64,000 nucleotides of DNA from Phanerochaete sordida (Eukaryota; Basidiomycota; Agaricomycetes; Polyporales; Phanerochaetaceae): the NCBI GenBank assembly GCA_019973155.2, contig BPQB01000028.1:62001-126000 (forward strand), given 5' to 3'. The position numbers and the translations under genes were made by a program. The notes beneath the pieces are model-generated. The model was not told the DNA's origin, ran no database searches, and saw only the letters and a list, made by a program, of their open reading frames with translations. Positions within the stretch are counted from its first letter, which is position 1. Every line of letters begins with the position of its first letter. Below are positions 47,059 through 59,934 of this stretch, piece after piece.

Positions 47059-50000
47059 CTACGAGCTCGGAACCTGCACACCAATGACGGGGCTAAGCCA
47101 GCTCTCGAAGTCCGCCTCGTTCGTCGGGTCGCCCGTCACCTTGAGCGCGCGGAGGAGCAGCTTGTAGCTCCCGTTCGGGATCGTCGATCCGTTCGCGAAC
47201 GTCGGCGTGTCGAACTCAAACAGGTTGAACTCCGTCCCGTCGTTCTCGTCCGTGTTGCGCGGCTGGAAGTCGAGCTCGAAAAGCGAGCCGACGGTCTTGA
47301 TCGCGGCCGCGCTGCCCGCCGCGGCGCTCGGGAAGCTGAGCTCCTCGGGCGCGCCGCGCTTGTTGAGCGTCGTCGCGATCTTCTCGGACGGGTCGACGAG
47401 GTCCGCGCGCAGCTGTGCCGTGCCGAACGCGAGGCGCATCAGCAGCGATGGCACGTCCTCGCCGACGAACGTGAAATTCGTCGCGTTCGTGAGGAAGTCG
47501 CCTGCGGGGTCCGTCAGCACCGGCAGGTTGACGCCGAAGAATGCGTCCGTGTCGTCGACGACCTGGGCGTCCTTGAGCGCGGAGGCGACGCCGAGGTAAG
47601 TGACGTGGAACGTCTCCGTCGCGCTCTCGACCTGGATGAAGCCGGAGAAGACAGGAAGGAGCGAGGGATCAACACCCGTAGGAGCGGTGATGTGTGCGGT
47701 GATTTGTTGTGTCTGACCAGGGTGTACTGTCAGGGATGTCTCGCTGAACTTGATGGAGGCAAAATTTGTAGACAGAGGAACGGGGCCATCGTTGAAGAAA
47801 GAGGTACCCTGTCCCAGTTCATTCAGCAACACATTGACGTATGATCAAGGATTGTACACACAGTTTGGAGTGACAGCGCAGTACCAGCAGGTACGTGCGA
47901 AATCTTGAACGACTCGGACGTCTTGCCATTGTTGGTAATTTTGAAGTTATGCCTGCGTACAAAAAATCAGGTACACGAGCTTTCGAATATATTACTCGTA
48001 CTCACAAGCTGACGAAGTTTGCAGTATCATTCGTCAACAGCTCGCCAGGCGAAATGATGATGTTCGTCGTGAGTGCCTGGAACGCATTGACGAGCCCAGC
48101 GCCCTGCTGTGCGACGGTCTGCAGCGGGTCGCCGTCGGTCTTGCTGCTCGCGACAAGCTGCGCGGTCGTCTCAAAGAGGTCGCGCGCGCCGCGGCCGACC
48201 GCGGGGCTGTTGCCCTTCAGCCCGAAGAGCAGCGCGGAGACGCCGGCGATGAACGGCGTCGCCATCGACGTGCCCGAGAGCACGGCGAAGCTGCCGAGGG
48301 GCACCGGGAACGTAGAGAGGATGTTGCCGCCAGGCGCCGCGACGGCGGGCTTGAAGAACATGTCGTTCGTCGGGCCGTACGACGTGAAGGTCGAGATGAG
48401 GCCGCCCGTCGGATCAGGGAACTGCGTGCTCGCGCCACTCTGCGGGAAGGACAGCGAGACGTTTTTGCCGGCCGCGAACTGCTGGACGAGCTATAGGGAG
48501 CATTAGGATAAGTGCCGCTGGTACAAATATGGTGAAACGTACGAATACACCGTCGTCGGCCTGAATGAGGGCAGATGTGAAGTTGCCGACGTCGATATCA
48601 TCAAAACCGCTGCCGTTGCTTCAACAAAGCTTCAGCTTGGTCCTCGAGGGGCGCAGGGTTTGTCAGAGACTTACTCATAAATCAGTGACACAGTCCCTCC
48701 CTTTGCCGCGATATTCGTCAATTTCTGGACCTACGATTATGCAACGCCAATCAGCTTCACCCGACTACACGCCCCACAGAGCCACGCACGAAAGTACAAG
48801 TACCGCGCCGGACGATGACGATGAACTTGCTGAGATCCGGCGTGCTGTCCGGCAGGGCGTCGCACGCGTCGTCGGCGACAGTGGTGTCGGTGCTCGTGGC
48901 GAAGATCGGCAGCGTCTGCGTGATTGGCAGGGGCAGTGCGTCGAAGTACGTGACCGGATCGTGCTGCACGCCGACGACGGTCGCGTTCTGGAGCGGGATG
49001 ACGGTGTTGTCGAGCGACGCGACCGAGATCGCGTCGAGCGCGTTGCCGGGCCCCGAGGTGAAAAACATGCCGTCCGCGCCGTCGTTGCCTGTGCGCAGCG
49101 TCAGCGTCCGGGTCGGAAGAAATGAGGTTAGAGGCGGCGCACCTGCGGCGATGGTCACGATCTTGCCCATGTCGGAGATGCGGCTGGATAACACGGATGC
49201 GGAGTCCTCCGTCCAGCCATCGGGCCCACCGAGGGACATCGTCAAGATGTCCTGACCATCGCTTACACCGCGAAGCAGGGCCTCCACAATGACTATAAAG
49301 AGGCATGACATTTTGCAAATGAATGGTAGAGGGGACGACTCACTGTCAGTAGGCGTCCCGCCAGTACAGCCGAAGATCCTGTACGATGTCAGCGACGCGT
49401 CAAACGCGACGCCGCTAATGTTGAACGCATTCCCGGGATTTGCACCGATGATGCCCTAGCCAGTTGTCAGCAAGCGCAAGCAAGAAATTGTGGAGCGCTT
49501 ACCGCGACGTGAGTTCCGTGCCCGTTACACTGGTCGAGTGGACTTGGATCGGGCACCGGAGTGTTGCTGCCTGCAGGATTAGCCGTCAGATGGACCTGGT
49601 GTCTGCACAGCCGTGGACTCGCGCACCGTTGAAGGCATCCCCAACAAAGTCGAAGCCACCGATGATCTTGAACCCAGGGCCAATCCCACCACCGAGGTCC
49701 GGATGCGTAAAGTCTGAAATTGCTCGGTCAGCATATGAATCAACACGGGCATGGAAGCTGCACGGACCGATGCCAGTGTCGATGCTGAACGGAGTTAAAG
49801 GTGAATACAAGTTCGCTGACAGGGTTCGGCAACTTACATCCCAACCTTGATGCCCTTGCCGGTGATGCCCTGTGCATGGAGTTTATCGACGCCCTGTTGG
49901 CTGCAACTGAGTATATGCGGGTTGACTAGCGGACATTGTGCTTACAGTGATGATGTGCGTGGACTCGGTGTCCGCAGGGACCGCGGCGTCGTTCACACCA

Positions 50001-50602
50001 GTCACCACGTGAGAGACGACTGGCCTGATGTGCACATAAGCTTTTCGTTCTGATGATATAAAAATAACATACTTCGGCGGTGCAACCAGGTGCACGGGAT
50101 GAATCGCTTGGACGCCAGGCATGGATGCAATTTCGTTCCGGTCCTATATCAGACTCTTCAGTTCACCATACTTCACAGGCCAAAGGTTCTCATTCACATT
50201 GGCATCCTGGCATTTCATAAGTTGATGTAGTCACGGGAAGATAGATCAGGAGTGCTTACCTTCAGAGTCACCGAGGCACCTACGAACAAGCCCGGCGAGT
50301 TGAACTCCCTGTCGACCTGGAAGCTCACGCTGCGCTTGCGCATCTGGCTGTACAGCACCTCGTGCGTCTGATACCCGTCAGCGAAGGCATTCCCAGCATC
50401 TGCAATGCCAGATGCACACCTCGCGAGAAGCACCATCCCTCTTGGTGTTTCCCAGTGGCGCGGACAGCTCGATGATGAACCTGTTGGGAACGACGTTGCC
50501 GGGGGTCTTCGCGTTCCGCAGGCTGGAGACGGGAACCTTGGCGGCAAGTGCAGAGGCAAGCAGCGCAAAGGCCGCCAGCACGGACCACGCGAACGACTTC
50601 AT
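47059..50602 (-). CDS. Secreted subtilisin-like serine protease (S8, PA-domain type)
   Basis: A long multi-exon gene. The start MKSFAWSVLAAFALLASALA at 50602 is a signal peptide, followed by a propeptide (PGNVVPNRFIIEL). The catalytic Asp lies in IIDTGIDFTHPDLGGG after splicing two introns near 49722-49840, the His in CNGHGTHVAG near 49500, and the Ser in GTSMATPFIAGVSALLFG near 48270. A PA-type insertion (around 48750-49000) lies between His and Ser. The C-terminal ~370 residues form an Fn3-like region with VHPGQTQQITAHITAP, as in Vpr-type proteases, ending VIGVQVPSS. All three catalytic residues are present. It probably digests extracellular protein. About 900 residues. Confidence 0.88.
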
Positions 50603-50638
50603 CCTGGCCGTGTACTGCATCCCCACGTCCCATGGGCA

Positions 50639-50645
50639 TTATATA
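50639..50645 (-). promoter_or_regulatory. TATA box of the subtilisin-like protease gene
   Basis: The minus strand reads TATATAA about 37 bases upstream of the start codon at 50602. Confidence 0.55.
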
Positions 50646-51316
50646 GAGGGGCGGGAGCGTCCATGACCGACGGTCTGACCGGAAACGCACCATGTGGGTA
50701 TGGGATTGAAATGCATCTGGGTGAGAGCATCCGGCTTAAGTATACGAGGGAACGTCCTGGCAGCTTTGGTACGAGATTGGGCTTCTGAACCGCCGGTATC
50801 TCCCCGTTTGCATGGTGGAGGTCTGCGTTCGGGAACCGTATTGCCTATTCATGACTTCGAGAAGGCTACGCGATGATTCGCTCGCACAACGAAGAAGGCA
50901 AATGTTCCCGCGCAAGTTATTTTGCTGTTGAAAGACGTAAAATGAGTGCATATCGTGCCATTGTAAGAACACCGTGCGCACCGACTGCAGCGCAGCGATA
51001 ACAGATAGCGCGACGTATGGAGCGCGACGACCTGTGAACGTCGTTGTCAAGGTGTGAGAAAAGGACTCGTCCACCATATGACCCGCGCTCACCTGTGAAA
51101 TATCCTCGAGCATCTCCGACGTCGGGCGCCACCCACCGCGACATATGGCGGAGGAGACAAGCTAAATCGGGGCGAATGCCAAATGACGTCAGCAAGGTGC
51201 CCGAACGTCAGTCGCTGTAACAGCACGGGCCCAAAACGGGGAGCAGATCGAGAGCAACTCTGGGCGGCCTGGACGCGACCGACGCTATAAAAGCCGTTTC
51301 AGCTTTCGCCACGACG
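50646..51316. other. Divergent promoter region
   Basis: Lies between the protease (-) and cupin (+) genes. It holds a TATA element for each and no supported coding sequence. Confidence 0.45.
51286..51292 (+). promoter_or_regulatory. TATA box of the cupin gene
   Basis: TATAAAA lies 31 bases before the ATG at 51317, consistent with a very short leader. If the shorter start at 51401 is used the leader would be about 90 bases. Confidence 0.5.
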
Positions 51317-52119
51317 ATGTTGCGCACCTTCGTCTCGACCACGACCATCCACCGCTCTTTCGCCTCCGCCCGCCCGCTCACGCACTCGACCCGCGCCGCC
51401 ATGTCGTTCTCGTTCAAGCCCAACACCGAGCCGCCCACGGACATGACGGTGTTCAAGAACATCGTCAGTATCGCGGGGCAGAGCAACAAGTTCCGCCGCG
51501 TCCTCTGGACCGGGCGCAACAGCCAGGTGTGCGCGTCCGGAGGTGTCGTGCACGCATATATGCTGAGCAAGCCGCGTCTCTAGCTCGTCATTATGACTAT
51601 TCCTGTCGGCGGCGAGATCGGCGAGGTGAGTCGTCGCGACTGAAGAGGCTGCTCGCGCTGACGAAGGGGCCAAGGAAATCCACACGGTCGACCAGCACCT
51701 GTCCTTCCACTCTGGCAGCGCAGACGCCATCGTGAACGGCAAGACGGTATGCTCCGCCATAACACCCTGCTGCTTCGTGCTAACATTGCACATCCAGGAG
51801 CGCGTCGGTCCGGGAGACCTCGTGATTGTCCCTGCAGGAGCGAAGCACAACGTAAGCCATTCACGCGTCACGGGGATATGAATTGGCTTACCTCTGTCTC
51901 AGTTCATCAACAAGGGCGAAACGCCGCTCATCCTGTCTACCGTAAGTGCATCTAGTCAGTACGTCATTCCGTCTACTGACTTGTGACTTTAGGTCTATGC
52001 CCCTGCGGAACACAAGGAGACCACCGTCCACGAGTCGCTGGAAGAGGGCGAGGAACTCGAGGAGGCAGGCAAGGACGAGCCTCCGAGCTGGGCGCAGGAT
52101 CTCCACAAGAAGGCGTGAG
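51317..52119 (+). CDS. Cupin-domain protein, probably mitochondrial
   Basis: Six or so exons give about 180 residues. The N-terminus MLRTFVSTTTIHRSFASARP is rich in Arg, Ser and Thr without acidic residues and looks like a mitochondrial presequence. A second Met at 51401 would remove it. The cupin core reads VIMTIPVGGEIGEEIHTVDQ (acceptor at the CCAAG before GAAATC), HLSFHSGSADAIVNG, then GPGDLVIVPAGAKHNF. It contains the usual metal ligands E-x-H...H and the final His of KHNF. The tail is acidic (EEGEELEEAGKDEP). Single-domain cupins of this type bind a metal, but their reaction is unknown. Confidence 0.85.
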
Positions 52120-52397
52120 CGAGCTCAGCCGAACGAAGCTGTATAACACCACAAAGGAAAGAACGTGTAGCATTGACCCAGATACCAGCAGTGTAGGAGT
52201 AAATTACAACGCGTGTTAGTTGAGAATGTCTTCACCGGGTGGTAGGTTGCAAGCGCGACGCGACTCGCGCGTCTGCGAGACGCGAAGGCGCCTATTGCGC
52301 CACGTGAGATGCGAGAATGCGCTCGCAGATCTTGGATCTGACCTCCACCAGCTTCGCTCACTTGACGTGCACTATCTCGTCTGAGTTCGTCGCCAGA

Positions 52398-52998
52398 ATG
52401 CGGATGGTAAGCCTGCCCACCGCCCGAACGCGCGACTAAAGCTTATGGCGCAGCAAGATAGCACAGGAAGATGAGAACGACAACAACGCCGAGGTCACCT
52501 GGGGTGCGCCCTGCCCGCGCGCCGCGCCCCCCGCCCCGCTGACCGCCCCTCCGCAGAGGACCAGCAGCGCATCAACGCGTTCTCGAAGCTGAACACGCGC
52601 GTGAAGGGCATCGAGGAGAAGATGGAGGCGCTCAAGGTGCGTGCTGCGCCCTGCACGCGGGGCACCCGTTGCTGAGTGCACGCGCGAGCAGCAAGAAAAG
52701 GAGGCTCTCGACGACCTCGGCATGGAGCTCGAGCTCGCGGACGAAGACCAGCCCGTCCTGTGCGTCCCCTCCCCCTTCCCCCGCGCGCCCGCTGACGAGA
52801 GGCAGGTACCGCGTCGGCGAGGCGTTCGTGCACCTGCGGCACGCCCAGGCGCTGCGGCGGCTCGAGAAGGACCAGGGCGCGATCGCGGCCGAGCTCGAGG
52901 GCCTCGCGGCGCAGACGGAGGGGTGCGAGAAGGAGATGAAGGCACTCAAGGTCGTGCTGTACGCCAAGTTTGGGCGGGCGATTAACCTGGATGAGTGA
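52398..52998 (+). CDS. PFDN4: Prefoldin subunit 4
   Basis: The first exon is only nine bases (ATGCGGATG, 52398-52406) and joins to IAQEDENDNNAEVTW at 52458. Then follow EDQQRINAFSKLNTRVKGI, a first coiled-coil strand (EEKMEALKQEKEALDDLGME), the short hairpin segment LADEDQPVLYRVGEAFVHL, and a second coiled coil ending KFGRAINLDE. Length (about 130 residues) and order match beta-class prefoldin subunit 4, part of the cytosolic hexamer that hands nascent actin and tubulin to the chaperonin CCT. Confidence 0.92.
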
Positions 52999-54056
52999 GC
53001 GGGTGGAGAATAGATGAAATGTTGTGAGTGCCCGCCCGGCTGGGTTCTTTGGATACGTAGGGTGACCGGTGCTTTGCAGATGTGCTGTGTCGTTTGTGAG
53101 ACTCGGATGGGGGGACGCTTTGGTCTTGAAAGAGCCATGGTGTGAGCCGCGGGACTCAAAAGGAAAACGCTCGACGTGGAGGCGGCGCGACATCCGCGGC
53201 ATACATCCACACCCAAGCTCAAATTCCCTATGCAGGACAATTCGGACCTAGCAGAGGGCTCACACAAGCAGATCCGATTATAAACAAGTGTGTATTGCTC
53301 TACTCTAAGACGTGCCTATACCCCCGCTACTCCAGCTCCGTGAAGTCGCGGGCCTAGAAAAGGTCAGGGCGTGTGTAGGTTTCCCCATCGGCGGCGCCGA
53401 GAGGTACTTATCCCGGAGACCGCGAAAAGGTCCACGCCGTCCTCCGGGACGCACCTTGTCACCTACCACTGCGACGCAGGGGTCACCTGGCAGCTGAAAA
53501 ACAAGGGGGGTGTGGACATCCGATTTTGCGAACCCCCACGCCGCAGGCTGGGGACAGCGAACGAGGTGAGCGACAGGCGACGGCGGGCGGGGCGCGAGAG
53601 ACACACCTTGAGGGAAAGGCAGGACGCTTCGCCCGGGGCCCACCCGAGGCCCGACGCTGGCGCCACGCCGATGCTACGCTTGCTGTGACAAAGACGACAC
53701 GGTGCCTTTAGTTCAGATATCACCAGAAATACCAGCACACCATGTGCTGGAAATCCCGCGCATGTGGTAAAATGCTTCTCTCAAGCCTGAGAGAACGACT
53801 TCCGCCAGGGCCAAACGCAGCGGCTTCTGCGCGCGGTCGTCCCCTGACACGTCTTTACCGCGCTGTCAGAAGCATTCGTAGACGTGAGTTTTGGCAGTCA
53901 CTACGCGGCTGGTGAAGTTCAACAGTTCAAAGTGGTTAAACCGGCATATTCTATTGTACAACGCATAGACTGTACGTGATTAGGTGCTACTAGTTATGCA
54001 TACGATATGGCCTGACGAGCTGAGACTTTCTAGGTGTCAACTTCCAGGATAGTCTC
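52999..54056. other. Intergenic, no gene seen
   Basis: Convergent 3' flanks of the prefoldin and D-amino-acid oxidase genes. A GC-rich part near 53300-53690 has open frames of about 60-110 codons on both strands but no recognisable protein. Confidence 0.4.
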
Positions 54057-55551
54057 TCAGTGACGAATGACCATGGTCTTGCGGTCTGCCTTGAGCGGGG
54101 TGGGCTCGACGCCCGCCTTGGCCTCCTTGACGAGGTCGAGGACGTCGCCCGCGCAGCCGAAGGACAGCGTGAAGCCGGAGCCGCCCTGGCCGTACGAGTG
54201 CACGATCTTGCTGAGCGAGCCGTCGGCCTTCTTGCGGAGCTCGCGCTCGACGCGCACGTTCTCGCCGCGCACGGGGCGCAGGCCCTGCACGATCGGCGAG
54301 TGTGGGTCGAGCTCGGCGTGCTCGAGCCCCGGCACGAAGCGGTTGCAGCGGTCGCGCATGCGCTTCATCTCCGGGCTGTCGAGCGTCAGGTCGAGCTTGC
54401 CCTCGTTCGCCTGGGCGATGCCTGTGGAATTTGTCAGCTGCGCAGGTCAACGCTCTCGTGCGGATAGATACGGACCACCGAGGATGAGGGTCTTGTCGTT
54501 GCGCGGCACGATGAAGACGATGCCGCCGTCGTCGTCGCGCTTCGCGTAGTCGTGCGCGACGACGAGCGCCTCGTTGACCTTCGGGAACTTGGTGCCGTCG
54601 TTGACGAGGCGGATGAGCGCGCCGCGGAGGGGGTACACGGTGCGGTCCGCGGCGGCGTCGAACGCGCCGAGACCGGTCGCGTCGACGATGTACGCCGCGC
54701 CGAACACGCGCAGGAGCGCGTCCTCCTGCTCGAGCAGGTCGCCCGTGATGTGGTGCGTGACGAACTTGCCGCCCTTCGCCTCGACGAGCGCGCGCAGCCA
54801 GAGCATGTACGCGTCCGTGTCGACGACGGGCGACGTGTGCTTGTAGGCGTCGACAACGCCCGCCTCCTGGCTCACGGCGTGCTTCGTGACCAGGAGCGGG
54901 TCGCGCTCGAAGCCCGGGATCTGCTCCGCTGTGAGTCCACACCGTTCGTGCCCCCAAGATTATCGACGCACCTTCGCGGCCTCGATCTCGAGCATCTTCT
55001 CGTGCTCTTCCTCGTTCTCCTCGACAGGCTTGTCGAAGAAGAAGTTGGCGGTACGCATGCGGATGCCGTGGCCCTCCTCGCCGCCCGCGGGCAGGATGTC
55101 CTGCAGCTTCTGGAAGACGCGGTAGGAGGTCATGCACCAGGTCTTGGACAGCTTGAGCGAGATGACGTCGGTGTGCCTACCGCAGACGGCAGGGGGCCAC
55201 TCCCAGCTGTAGCATTTTGATTAGCCTTCATTGTTCTGCGTACGCAGCTCGGCTACTCACAGAGCACCCGCGATCTGGGATGTGATGCGGTCCTCGAGGG
55301 ATGCCCACTTGTCAGAGATGACAGTGACCGAGTAGCCTGCATCGATGAGAGCCCAAGCGGTCTATATCGTCGTTAGCGAGTAGGTCAGAGTCGCTCTCAG
55401 CGGCAGAACTTACGGTCAGGCCAGTGACACCTCCGCCGACGATGAGAACACGCTCGTCGGCGTGCTTCCCAGCATCGGGGCTAACACCCTCTTTGAGGAC
55501 GAGCTCGTCGTTTTCCTTAGTGACGTAGAGCTTGTTGGCGACAGCAGCCAT
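54057..55551 (-). CDS. D-amino-acid oxidase-family flavoenzyme
   Basis: Five exons give about 420 residues. The N-terminus carries the FAD-binding VLIVGGGVTGLT followed after an intron by TAWALIDAGYSVTV and SQIAGALWEWPPAVCG. Later segments include THHITGDLL, YIVDATGLGAF, YPLRGALIRL and IVFIVPRNDKTLILGG. The C-terminal signature IVHSYGQGGSGFTLSFGCA matches the DAO family pattern closely, with Ser where His-Asn/His/Ala is usual. The enzyme deaminates D-amino acids with FAD and oxygen, releasing H2O2. The C-terminus (VIRH) is not a peroxisomal SKL-type signal, which is unusual for fungal DAAO, so it may be cytosolic. A TATATAA element at 55672-55666 could be its TATA box. Confidence 0.9.
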
Positions 55552-56635
55552 GGCAGATTATAGGGCTTGTATGAAGAGGAAAAGTCTAGTAAAGTGTGCA
55601 GGAGAGTAGGAGAGAGAAGCTGAGACCCAGAGGCCGATGCTGCTCGACCGCTGCTTACAGACACGTTATATAGTCGCCGGAGACGGAGGCGAACGACCTA
55701 CCTTGTACTCCCTCATCGTGCAAGAAGTTGACGAGTAGCTGGCGAAGGCGGCTGAAAGGCGGTCTAGAGGCACTCGTCAGCGCGCCAGCGCATGGTCTGC
55801 TGCACCGAGGACACCGGACGGCACCTGCGCATGCCATATAGCGCAGCGTCCAGGACGTTCGATGGGACGTGAGCGGCGCTCCTGACCTTCGCAGCGCGTT
55901 GACAGGAGTGTGTGCTAGCGTCTGGATCAGCCTTCTCCGCCGTTCTACAAATTGAGGTAGTGCTTACCTCCAGCACGGTGCGAACGCGCGTCTGGGAGTA
56001 CGCGCTGCGATTGAGTGGTAATATGGACTCGAGTAAGATGTGTTCGCCTTTGAGTGCGAATGAACCTTCGGAGACAGCTGACCCGCCGTAAGTGAAGCAC
56101 CAAGATGCTGTACAAACGTGGCCCGCTGCCATCTGCGGCAATAATCTCTCGTTGATGAGTGCAATGCTTGAAGAGGCCGACGTTGACTGACCACTTAGAT
56201 AGCAGTGGCAGCGGCCTCTACGACGAAAGCTGCGGCGATACGTAACGTCATCGCGTGCAGCCATTTCGCGACCAAATGCATTTCATGGAAGAGGTATTCA
56301 GACCCTTGGCATCGTCCACCATCTCGGAGCGGAGCATCTGAGCTTCGGACCTGTTGTCGGACACTCACCACCTTGGCGTGGCCGTCTGAGGGCCATCCAG
56401 CAAGCCTGCTGCTGTTCTCGAGCAGGCGGACGGCGAGGTCCATGCATCGGCCTATGTAAAGTTCCCCGAGAAAGATTTTGAGGTAAGACAATGGCGCCTG
56501 CGGCTCGGAGCATGAATGGCTGGAGTCACCCGATCCGTCGCGGGCTGTGGTCGGCGGCCGACATGAATATATATGTGGCCATAGGATGTGGCGTATTTCG
56601 ATCCGACTTGTGTACATACATAGCGTCCTTCTGCC
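55552..56635. other. Intergenic, no gene seen
   Basis: The promoter side of the D-amino-acid oxidase gene and the 3' flank of the alpha/beta hydrolase gene. Open frames on the minus strand up to 166 codons (55764-56264) have no recognised content. Confidence 0.4.
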
Positions 56636-58254
56636 TTACGCGCTTTCCAAAAATTCCCTGACGCTCTTGGAGATGAACTCAGTATCGGCTGCGTTAGCCC
56701 CGCCTCCGGCTGCAGCATCTGTCAGGACGAGATACATAGGACGTAACAAAGACCAGCGCGCACCCTTATGTCCCCAGATGGAGTCAATGACATTGAGGGT
56801 GGCGTTGGCCCCCATCGCGGCGACCTCATTCTGGCTGTCCTCGGGCTGGCGCTGCAGCGTCAGACGGGCGCGCACCTCGGGATGCGCTCCGACGCACCGG
56901 GAAGTACAGATCCGTCTTGGAGGGCATGATGAGGCCCTTTGCGGAGATGGTGCTGAGCACGCCGGCGAGGTCGCCCTGCAGGGCCGGCGCGACGCTCTTC
57001 ACCTTCGAGACGTCGCCCGTCTGCCAGGTGCGCAGCATCGTGAGCATGTCGTTGGCGTCCCAGCTCGCCAGGAAGCCGGCTTCCCACTCGGATCGGATGA
57101 AGTCGTTCAGGTCGGTGTACTTGCCGTTGTATAGGTGGCCGAATTCACGATACCACTGGTGAGGGCTTCAATGGGCGACGTCCCCGGATGTGGTCCGTGC
57201 GTACCGTTTGTCCGTAAGCCCAAGCGCTGTAGACGCGGGCGAAGGCCCGCACGCCCTGCTCAGGCTTCGTCGTGTAGAAGCCATTGTTGTAATCTTTGGA
57301 TACTGACAGCGCAATTCGGGGACCCTCGAGGAAACTGTAAAGAGCATGAGGTTCTGCAAACGGTTCGCTGCAACGGCGCACTTACCATTGATTGTGAGGG
57401 CTCGTACGAGCAGACCCGCAAATAGGAACAAACCTATGGTACCAGAATTTATCAGAAGAGCGATGATTACTTGGTCCGCGCGACACACTTCTCGACGAAA
57501 TCTGGGTACATGACTGCCCAGTGGTAGGCCTACGTGTTCGAAATATTAGACTAGGACACAATCAGGGCGCGGAAGGCAGTCCTCAGAACGAACCTGCTGC
57601 CCGCCCATTGAAAAGCCGATTGCGCATTTAATCTTCGTCACCTTCAGCTCCTTGGTCAGGACAGCGTACTGTGCATTGCTAAAGTCGCGATACCGAAGTC
57701 AGCAGAAGGTGCAGCTCGGAGCTGTGAGACTGACATATTGTCCTCGTAAGACACTGCGGGGAAGTAGGGCCCGTTGTGGGGCTCGGGCTAGAAACCTATG
57801 AGTGGTCGGCCAAATTGAACATGGGGAATGCTACCGTGTTCGAAGGCGAGGACGACTACTCAAAGGTTACTTTCGAATGGTGGACACCTGCCTCGTAACT
57901 CACCTCTCCGTTGGAGAACAACGCGAACGTCACAATGAAGTACTTCGCGGGGTCAAGGGCCTATAGTTTGTGACTGCATGAGAGCGTGCCCATCTTTCAT
58001 GACTAAGAGGACTGTTTACCTTGCCCGCTCCAACCAGGTACAACTGACCTAGGGCATATAACAGTTCAGTACGGCGAAAACAAGCGAGTCGCAGCGCAGT
58101 ATTCACTGTCGAGTTTGGCACCATAGCATGTGGGAAATACGATGCACGGATTCTTCGAGTCTCCGTACGTTCGGTAGGCCGTGAAGGCGTTCGGTATACT
58201 CCCGCCTGCAAAGGAGAACCGACCATGCTGATAGTACTTTGTTTCCTCCGACAT
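56636..58254 (-). CDS. Alpha/beta hydrolase, homoserine-acetyltransferase (MetX)-like
   Basis: A multi-exon gene starting MSEETKYYQHGRFSFAGG at 58254. The order is AYRTYGD, IVFPTCYGA (oxyanion region), ALDPAKYFIVTFALFSNGE, GPYFPAVSYEDN, then LKVTKIKCAIGFSMGGQQA with the nucleophile Ser, AYHWAVMYP, FLEGPRIALSVSKDYNNG, MLRTWQTGDVS, LIMPSKTDLYFP and the catalytic-His region IDSIWGHKDAAAGGGANAAD after an intron. It ends VREFLESA at 56636. The architecture matches the MetX-like group of fungal esterases/acyltransferases. True homoserine acetyltransferases are usually longer, so the substrate is left open. About 390 residues. Confidence 0.85.
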
Positions 58255-59237
58255 TGTGGTATCGACGCCGCTGAGGTAGGGCTGGCCCTGGTTTGGACAT
58301 CCCGTCTGCCTAGATATATGGCGGCAGGTAATCTGGACGGGGGCTCTCACAGCCGTGTATTCGGACGAAACACGGTGGTCAGCAGGCTCTCACCCGCGGA
58401 GGCACGATCACTTCTCTGGGCACGGGCGTATTCCACGCGATTCGCATACCCAGCAGGCACTTCCGCCGGGAGCGGCTCCGCGTGCTGTGTTATCTTAATC
58501 AGATAAGGCGTGAGAGGACGAAGCACTGACGCCACGCGTAGTACGTCAAGACCGTGAAAGTCGTAACCACTTGTACGCTTGTTTGTTTCCCTGTACACCA
58601 CCACGCACGAGGCTAGTAGCACGCATAGAGGTATATTGTTTAATCGCTGCAGCTACATCCGTCTCATCAGGTCCTGTAGGCCTGGGTAGACTGCGCAATG
58701 AACATGGTCTACGACACCTTGCTTGGCGGTCCCAGACCTCCCTGAGATAAGACAAGCTATCATCCAATTTTCGGCCGTGGTTTCCTACGCCGGAAGATCG
58801 CATCGGACCAGGAAGCGTAAGCTACACTGGACAGGTGCTATGGGCAAGCGTCGCGGTAGGACGGGCGTGCACCATGCGGTACGACAGAGGTTGCATTGAC
58901 TTCTAGCAAGGACGCGGAGTAAGGGGGCGGGTAGGATGGGTCTAGCTGGCGGAATTGGGGGGGACGATGAGGGCCAGAGCTGACAAGACGAGACACAGGT
59001 GCGACGCTGGCGGTGGGTGACGGTGAGACACAGCTCGAGACCGCAGAGAGGGCTAGCGTTTGAACGTGGCAGAGACGAGAACGGCGGTGGGTGAGCGCGG
59101 GCTGCAACGAGCGCGGGCGAGAGAAGCGCCCTTGGAGGCTTCGGCAACTTCCGATAAACTGTAATAGTTTTTCTCACACTCCACGGACGGTCACAAGCGC
59201 CCCGTCCCCGTTATCGACACCGACATCCACCGCAAGA
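58255..59237. other. Divergent promoter region, no gene seen
   Basis: Between the alpha/beta hydrolase (-) and RPS23 (+). The part near 58900-59110 is Pro/Ala/Arg-coding on the minus strand but shows no recognisable protein. Confidence 0.4.
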
Positions 59238-59934
59238 ATGGGCTGTACGTCGCCGCGCTCGTCGTCGCCGACGCTGTAGAACGAATTATTGACTGTCATG
59301 CTGTCCAGCCAACAAACCCCGTGGATTGCAAGCAGCGCGAAAGCTCCGCACCGACCGCCGCCTCAACCGCTGGGTCAGTCCCCCTCCCCTCCCCTGCAAA
59401 TTCCACGCCGTGCTGACCTTGCGCTCCTCTGCGTGCCTGGCGGTGTGTATAACAGGCGGACAAGTCGTACAAGAAGCGTGCGCTTGGTAACTTCTACAAG
59501 ACCTCCCCAACGGGAGGCTCTTCACACGCTAAGGGCATCGTCCTCGAGAAGGTCGGTGTTGAGGCCAAGCAGCCCAACTCTGCCATCCGGAAGTGTGTCC
59601 GTGTGCAGCTCATCAAGAACGGCAAGAAGGTCACCGCTTTCGTGCCCGTAAGTACCTTCGTCGCCTGAAAGCGCGCGACACGGAGTTCACACTTGCTGCG
59701 CTCCCACAGAACGATGGTTGCTTGAACTTCGTCGACGAGAACGACGAGGTCCTCATCTCCGGTTTCGGTCGCCGCGGTAAGGCCAAGGGTGATATTCCCG
59801 GTGTCCGCTTCAAGGTCGTCAAGGTCTCTGGTGTCGGCCTTCTCGCCCTCTGGAAGGAGAAGAAGGTGCGTAGCTTTGCTGTTGTCGTAGACCCTCAATA
59901 CTCACACATCGTATAGGAGAAGCCCCGTTCATAA
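59238..59934 (+). CDS. RPS23: 40S ribosomal protein uS12 (S23)
   Basis: The first exon is seven bases (ATGGGCT, 59238-59244). Splicing to 59311 gives [20 protein letters not shown], matching the family N-terminus. It continues [38 protein letters not shown] (containing the conserved PNSA loop of the decoding centre), [36 protein letters not shown] and ends KKEKPRS. It is essential for decoding accuracy in the 40S subunit. About 145 residues, normal for the family. A longer frame starting at 59289 reads [13 protein letters not shown] in another phase and is not the real start. Confidence 0.95.

Noticed and set aside
54552..55220. 222-codon plus-strand frame
   Set aside because: Antisense shadow of the D-amino-acid oxidase exons.
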